Assembly (NCBI GenBank): GCA_030040265.1 | Contig: JASHUB010000003.1 | Span: forward strand, 1-41,480 | From: Microcaldota archaeon | GTDB lineage: Archaea > Micrarchaeota > Micrarchaeia > Micrarchaeales > CABMGC01 | Direction: 5' to 3' | DNA: 41,480 nt | In this document: one piece after another, positions 39,445 to 41,480 of the stretch | Layout: each line of letters begins with the position of its first letter | How positions within the stretch are numbered: the stretch's first letter is position 1 | Notes under the pieces: model-generated | What the model was told of the DNA's origin: nothing | Seen by the model: only the letters and a program-made list of their open reading frames with translations | Databases searched by the model: none | Translations under genes and position numbers: made by a program

Positions 39445-40002
39445 ATGAAACTCATCGTCATAACCGGGACGCCAGGTACGGGTAAGTCGACCATAGCGCT
39501 CAAGCTGAAATCAGCGCTGAAAAAGGCCGACCTGATACGCGTGAATGACGTTGTCAAGAAGAAGCGGCTCTATTCGTCCAAGGACAAGTTCGGTGCCAGA
39601 ATAGTCAAGATGGCACTCCTGAAGAAGGAACTGGAGAAGGAGATCAAGCGCAGGAGGTCGGAGTATCTCATACTCGAAGGCCACCTTCTCTGCGAGTTCA
39701 GCCTGCCCGATGCTGTCGTCATAGTGCTGAGGGAGCACCTCGAGACAGTCAGGGAGAGGCTCATCGCGAGGGGATATCCGATAGAGAAGATACGAGACAA
39801 CCTCGTCTCTGAAGCGACCGATTACTGCGGCATAATGTCGCGCATCAAGTATCGTGAAGCCCATGAGTTCCTCGGAAGCGACAAGCGCACGATGCAGAGC
39901 GTCATAGCTTTGTCAAAAGGTAAAAAGCAAAAGATACGCCGAATAGATCTGCTAAAAGAGCTGCTCCGATTAGAGAAAATAGACAGAAGATATGTATTCT
40001 AG
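39445..40002 (+). CDS. Fap7/AK6-type adenylate kinase-like NTPase
   Basis: A 185-residue small P-loop kinase. GTPGTGKST at 8-16 is the phosphate loop, then VNDVVKKKRLY and LILEGHLL (Walker B-like). VIVLREHLETVRERLIARGYP and KIRDNLVSEATDYC match Fap7 (AK6) proteins, which assist final maturation of the small ribosomal subunit in eukaryotes and bind ribosomal protein uS11 in archaea. The C-terminal tail is basic (KGKKQKIRRIDLL). It follows the coiled-coil protein gene by nine bases. The stop abuts the convergent cca gene directly. Confidence 0.88.
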   Translation: MKLIVITGTPGTGKSTIALKLKSALKKADLIRVNDVVKKKRLYSSKDKFGARIVKMALLKKELEKEIKRRRSEYLILEGHLLCEFSLPDAVVIVLREHLETVRERLIARGYPIEKIRDNLVSEATDYCGIMSRIKYREAHEFLGSDKRTMQSVIALSKGKKQKIRRIDLLKELLRLEKIDRRYVF

Positions 40003-41385
40003 TCATAGGTCAAGCCTTTTTCTCATCTCTATGTACGCCTGTTCCTGATGCTCTTTTGGTATCCGACCTACAAAAAGCTTTGCATCGGAGAGCTTTACGT
40101 CTTTCCGGCCTTTCACAACCTTCCTCTTCAGGAAGTCGGAGAGCGCGTCGCCCATGGTTTCGTACCTGCTCCTCTCAAGCGCATTTATTGCGCTGTCGCG
40201 GAACTCGAAGCCGAACGCCTTGTTGTGCTTCTTGATGAAAGCGGTGGTTGCCTTCGTCCTCAGTGCGTCTGGGCCTTTGAGGAACCTGGTCTTGATGCGG
40301 TTGTCAGGCGCAAGGAAGAGCATAAGGCCCTTCCTGCCGGAGACCCAAGGCATAGCCAGGTAGACTCCGAATCCATACCTCTCCAACTGCTCTAGCATAC
40401 CGTCACGTATCTTCTTAAGTTGCGGCCAGGTGATGTCTTCGCTTATGTCTGGAATGGGTGTCACTATCAGGAACGACTGCAGTCCCGTCTCCTTCAGGAA
40501 GGAGGCGAGCTCACGCTCGGATCTCTTCCCGTCCACCGTCCTTTTACTGAACATGCCATCGCTGGGCGACTCTAGGAAAAGCCGCGTGAGCACCACGAAC
40601 CTGCCAAGGGCCTTCTTTGACACTATCGCGGCAACGTTCCTATTCGGGTCGACCGGGTCGACGACCACGAATTCGGACTGGAACTGCTTCACCATCTTCT
40701 GGTCGTGAGATTCCTGCCTGTTGCGCGGGTTGATGTAGAGCGGCGTCTTGAAGTCGGTCGCGCGCTCGAAAAGTTTCAGGAGCGAGCCGTAATGGTAGAT
40801 CAACAACTCGCAAAGATAGCCGGAGAACCCCTTTATCTTCAGCTCAGCTCCGTACAGGTCGTGCGCCTTGAGGAACTGCTTCAGGAGCCTGACGTCTCCC
40901 TTCTGCGCCGCTGTCAGGTTCTTGTTCACGAACTCAGTGTGCATCGGCGACCTGTCCACGGCAGTGCCCATCTCCTCTATGTTGTCTATCTTGAGGGCAG
41001 GCACTATGTCTGCCTTGATGCCAAGCGAGTCGAGGTACAATCTTATGTATGGATGCTCGGCGTACCGCATCTCGTAGCGTTCGTTGCCTTTCGGGTCGAC
41101 CATCTTCTTCGCATAGGCAAGCCCGTTCTTCACTATCTCCTCTTTCGGCTTCCTCTTGTCGAAGAGCATGAACACGTCGATGTCCTTCGAGCCGCTCAGG
41201 TCGGTCCCCTTCGCTATAGACCCGGTCACAACAATCTTCACGCTGCTCGGTGCGATCTTCTTGAGGCGGTCTGTCAGCATCTCCGCATTCGCTGCGGTCT
41301 TCGCGGCCTCCTTTGCGTTAGGTGCGACTCTGCTGAGGACACGTTTGAACACCGCCTCCGACCTTCGCGCTTTTGACTGCTCCAT
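40003..41385 (-). CDS. cca: Archaeal CCA-adding enzyme (class I)
   Basis: A 460-residue nucleotidyltransferase that adds CCA to the 3' end of tRNAs without template; needed here because none of the tRNA genes in the window encodes CCA. The catalytic loop is VVTGSIAKGTDLSGSKDIDVFML with Gly55-Ser56 and Asp68/Asp70. LLKQFLKAHDLYGAELKIKGFSGYLCELLIYHYGS is the conserved central region; the tail folds as the archaeal C-terminal domains. The length is normal. A minus-strand TATA (aaaaacg, atttttaaaaac near 41410-41421) lies about 30 bases upstream. Confidence 0.94.
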   Translation of the reverse strand: MEQSKARRSEAVFKRVLSRVAPNAKEAAKTAANAEMLTDRLKKIAPSSVKIVVTGSIAKGTDLSGSKDIDVFMLFDKRKPKEEIVKNGLAYAKKMVDPKGNERYEMRYAEHPYIRLYLDSLGIKADIVPALKIDNIEEMGTAVDRSPMHTEFVNKNLTAAQKGDVRLLKQFLKAHDLYGAELKIKGFSGYLCELLIYHYGSLLKLFERATDFKTPLYINPRNRQESHDQKMVKQFQSEFVVVDPVDPNRNVAAIVSKKALGRFVVLTRLFLESPSDGMFSKRTVDGKRSERELASFLKETGLQSFLIVTPIPDISEDITWPQLKKIRDGMLEQLERYGFGVYLAMPWVSGRKGLMLFLAPDNRIKTRFLKGPDALRTKATTAFIKKHNKAFGFEFRDSAINALERSRYETMGDALSDFLKRKVVKGRKDVKLSDAKLFVGRIPKEHQEQAYIEMRKRLDL

Positions 41386-41424
41386 GAGAACAAGTTATAT
41401 GGGATGGACGTTTTTAAAAATGTT

Positions 41425-41480
41425 CTATGAAAGCAGTCGCTTGAAGCCGCCGTCCATGTACGCATTGAAGTTCTCGACTG
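41425..41480 (-). CDS. C-terminal end of a gene cut by window edge
   Basis: On the minus strand a frame ends VENFNAYMDGGFKRLLS with TAG at 41425-41427. The 17 codons read plausibly as the end of a protein and the spacing leaves room for the promoter of cca. Too little to name. Confidence 0.35.
   Translation of the reverse strand, partial: VENFNAYMDGGFKRLLS

Noticed and set aside
1..41480. CRISPR array, transposase, integrase or rRNA gene
   Set aside because: No regularly spaced repeat-spacer structure, no recognisable transposase or recombinase frame and no rRNA-like sequence was seen on either strand.

Overview
This window is archaeal, gene-dense and fairly GC-rich. The evidence is TATA boxes about 26 bases ahead of many starts (often leaderless), intron-containing tRNA genes without encoded CCA, class III (QxSxE) pilin signals, and archaeal information-processing proteins: fibrillarin-like FlpA, RtcB, Trm1, Fap7-type adenylate kinase, archaeal CCA-adding enzyme and a DUF357 protein. 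Compact packing, with several convergent gene pairs abutting or sharing stop bases, together with a Tad-like pilus operon and the protein set, would fit a DPANN lineage such as Micrarchaeota. That placement is inference; no rRNA or ribosomal marker is present.

Layout. 1-1551: a cut-off unknown gene, a flavin reductase and a winged-helix regulator, all on the minus strand. 1703-7874: a nine-gene type IV pilus/secretion operon made of a motor ATPase, two single-domain platform proteins and six pilin-like or membrane-anchored products. 7914-14890: seryl-tRNA synthetase, a probable 43-residue protein, a membrane-bound winged-helix regulator behind helically phased ACCGAAA repeats, a Rieske ferredoxin, a large unknown repeat protein, a quinone-oxidoreductase-like enzyme and an unknown protein. 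14991-18220: a Nudix hydrolase, then an A/T-rich patch with a Fic protein and a seven-bladed YVTN propeller, ending at an intron-containing tRNA-Met whose acceptor-stem sequence recurs twice inside the patch. 18326-24933: tRNA-His, a zinc alcohol dehydrogenase, and a minus-strand operon Lhr helicase / PdeM-like nuclease / RNase H / TPR-AAA ATPase. 25006-29979: a small basic protein and a two-component system (HTH-REC-degenerate GGDEF regulator and GAF/PAS histidine kinase) flanking a secreted anchored protein. 30030-41480: an RNA-maturation neighbourhood with FlpA, RtcB, tRNA-Leu carrying a T-loop intron, Trm1, Fap7-like kinase and CCA enzyme, interspersed with a second Fic-like protein, a C39-like protein, a carbamate-kinase-family protein, an FMN reductase and small unknown proteins.

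The most promising items are: the tRNA-Met-associated patch and its Fic gene with a repeated TGTGACTACA palindrome; the T-loop intron of tRNA-Leu next to RtcB and a degenerate Fic protein; the pilus operon with very short class III leaders; and the membrane-anchored HTH/DUF4382-like regulator with phased upstream repeats. No rRNA, CRISPR array, transposase or integrase was seen.
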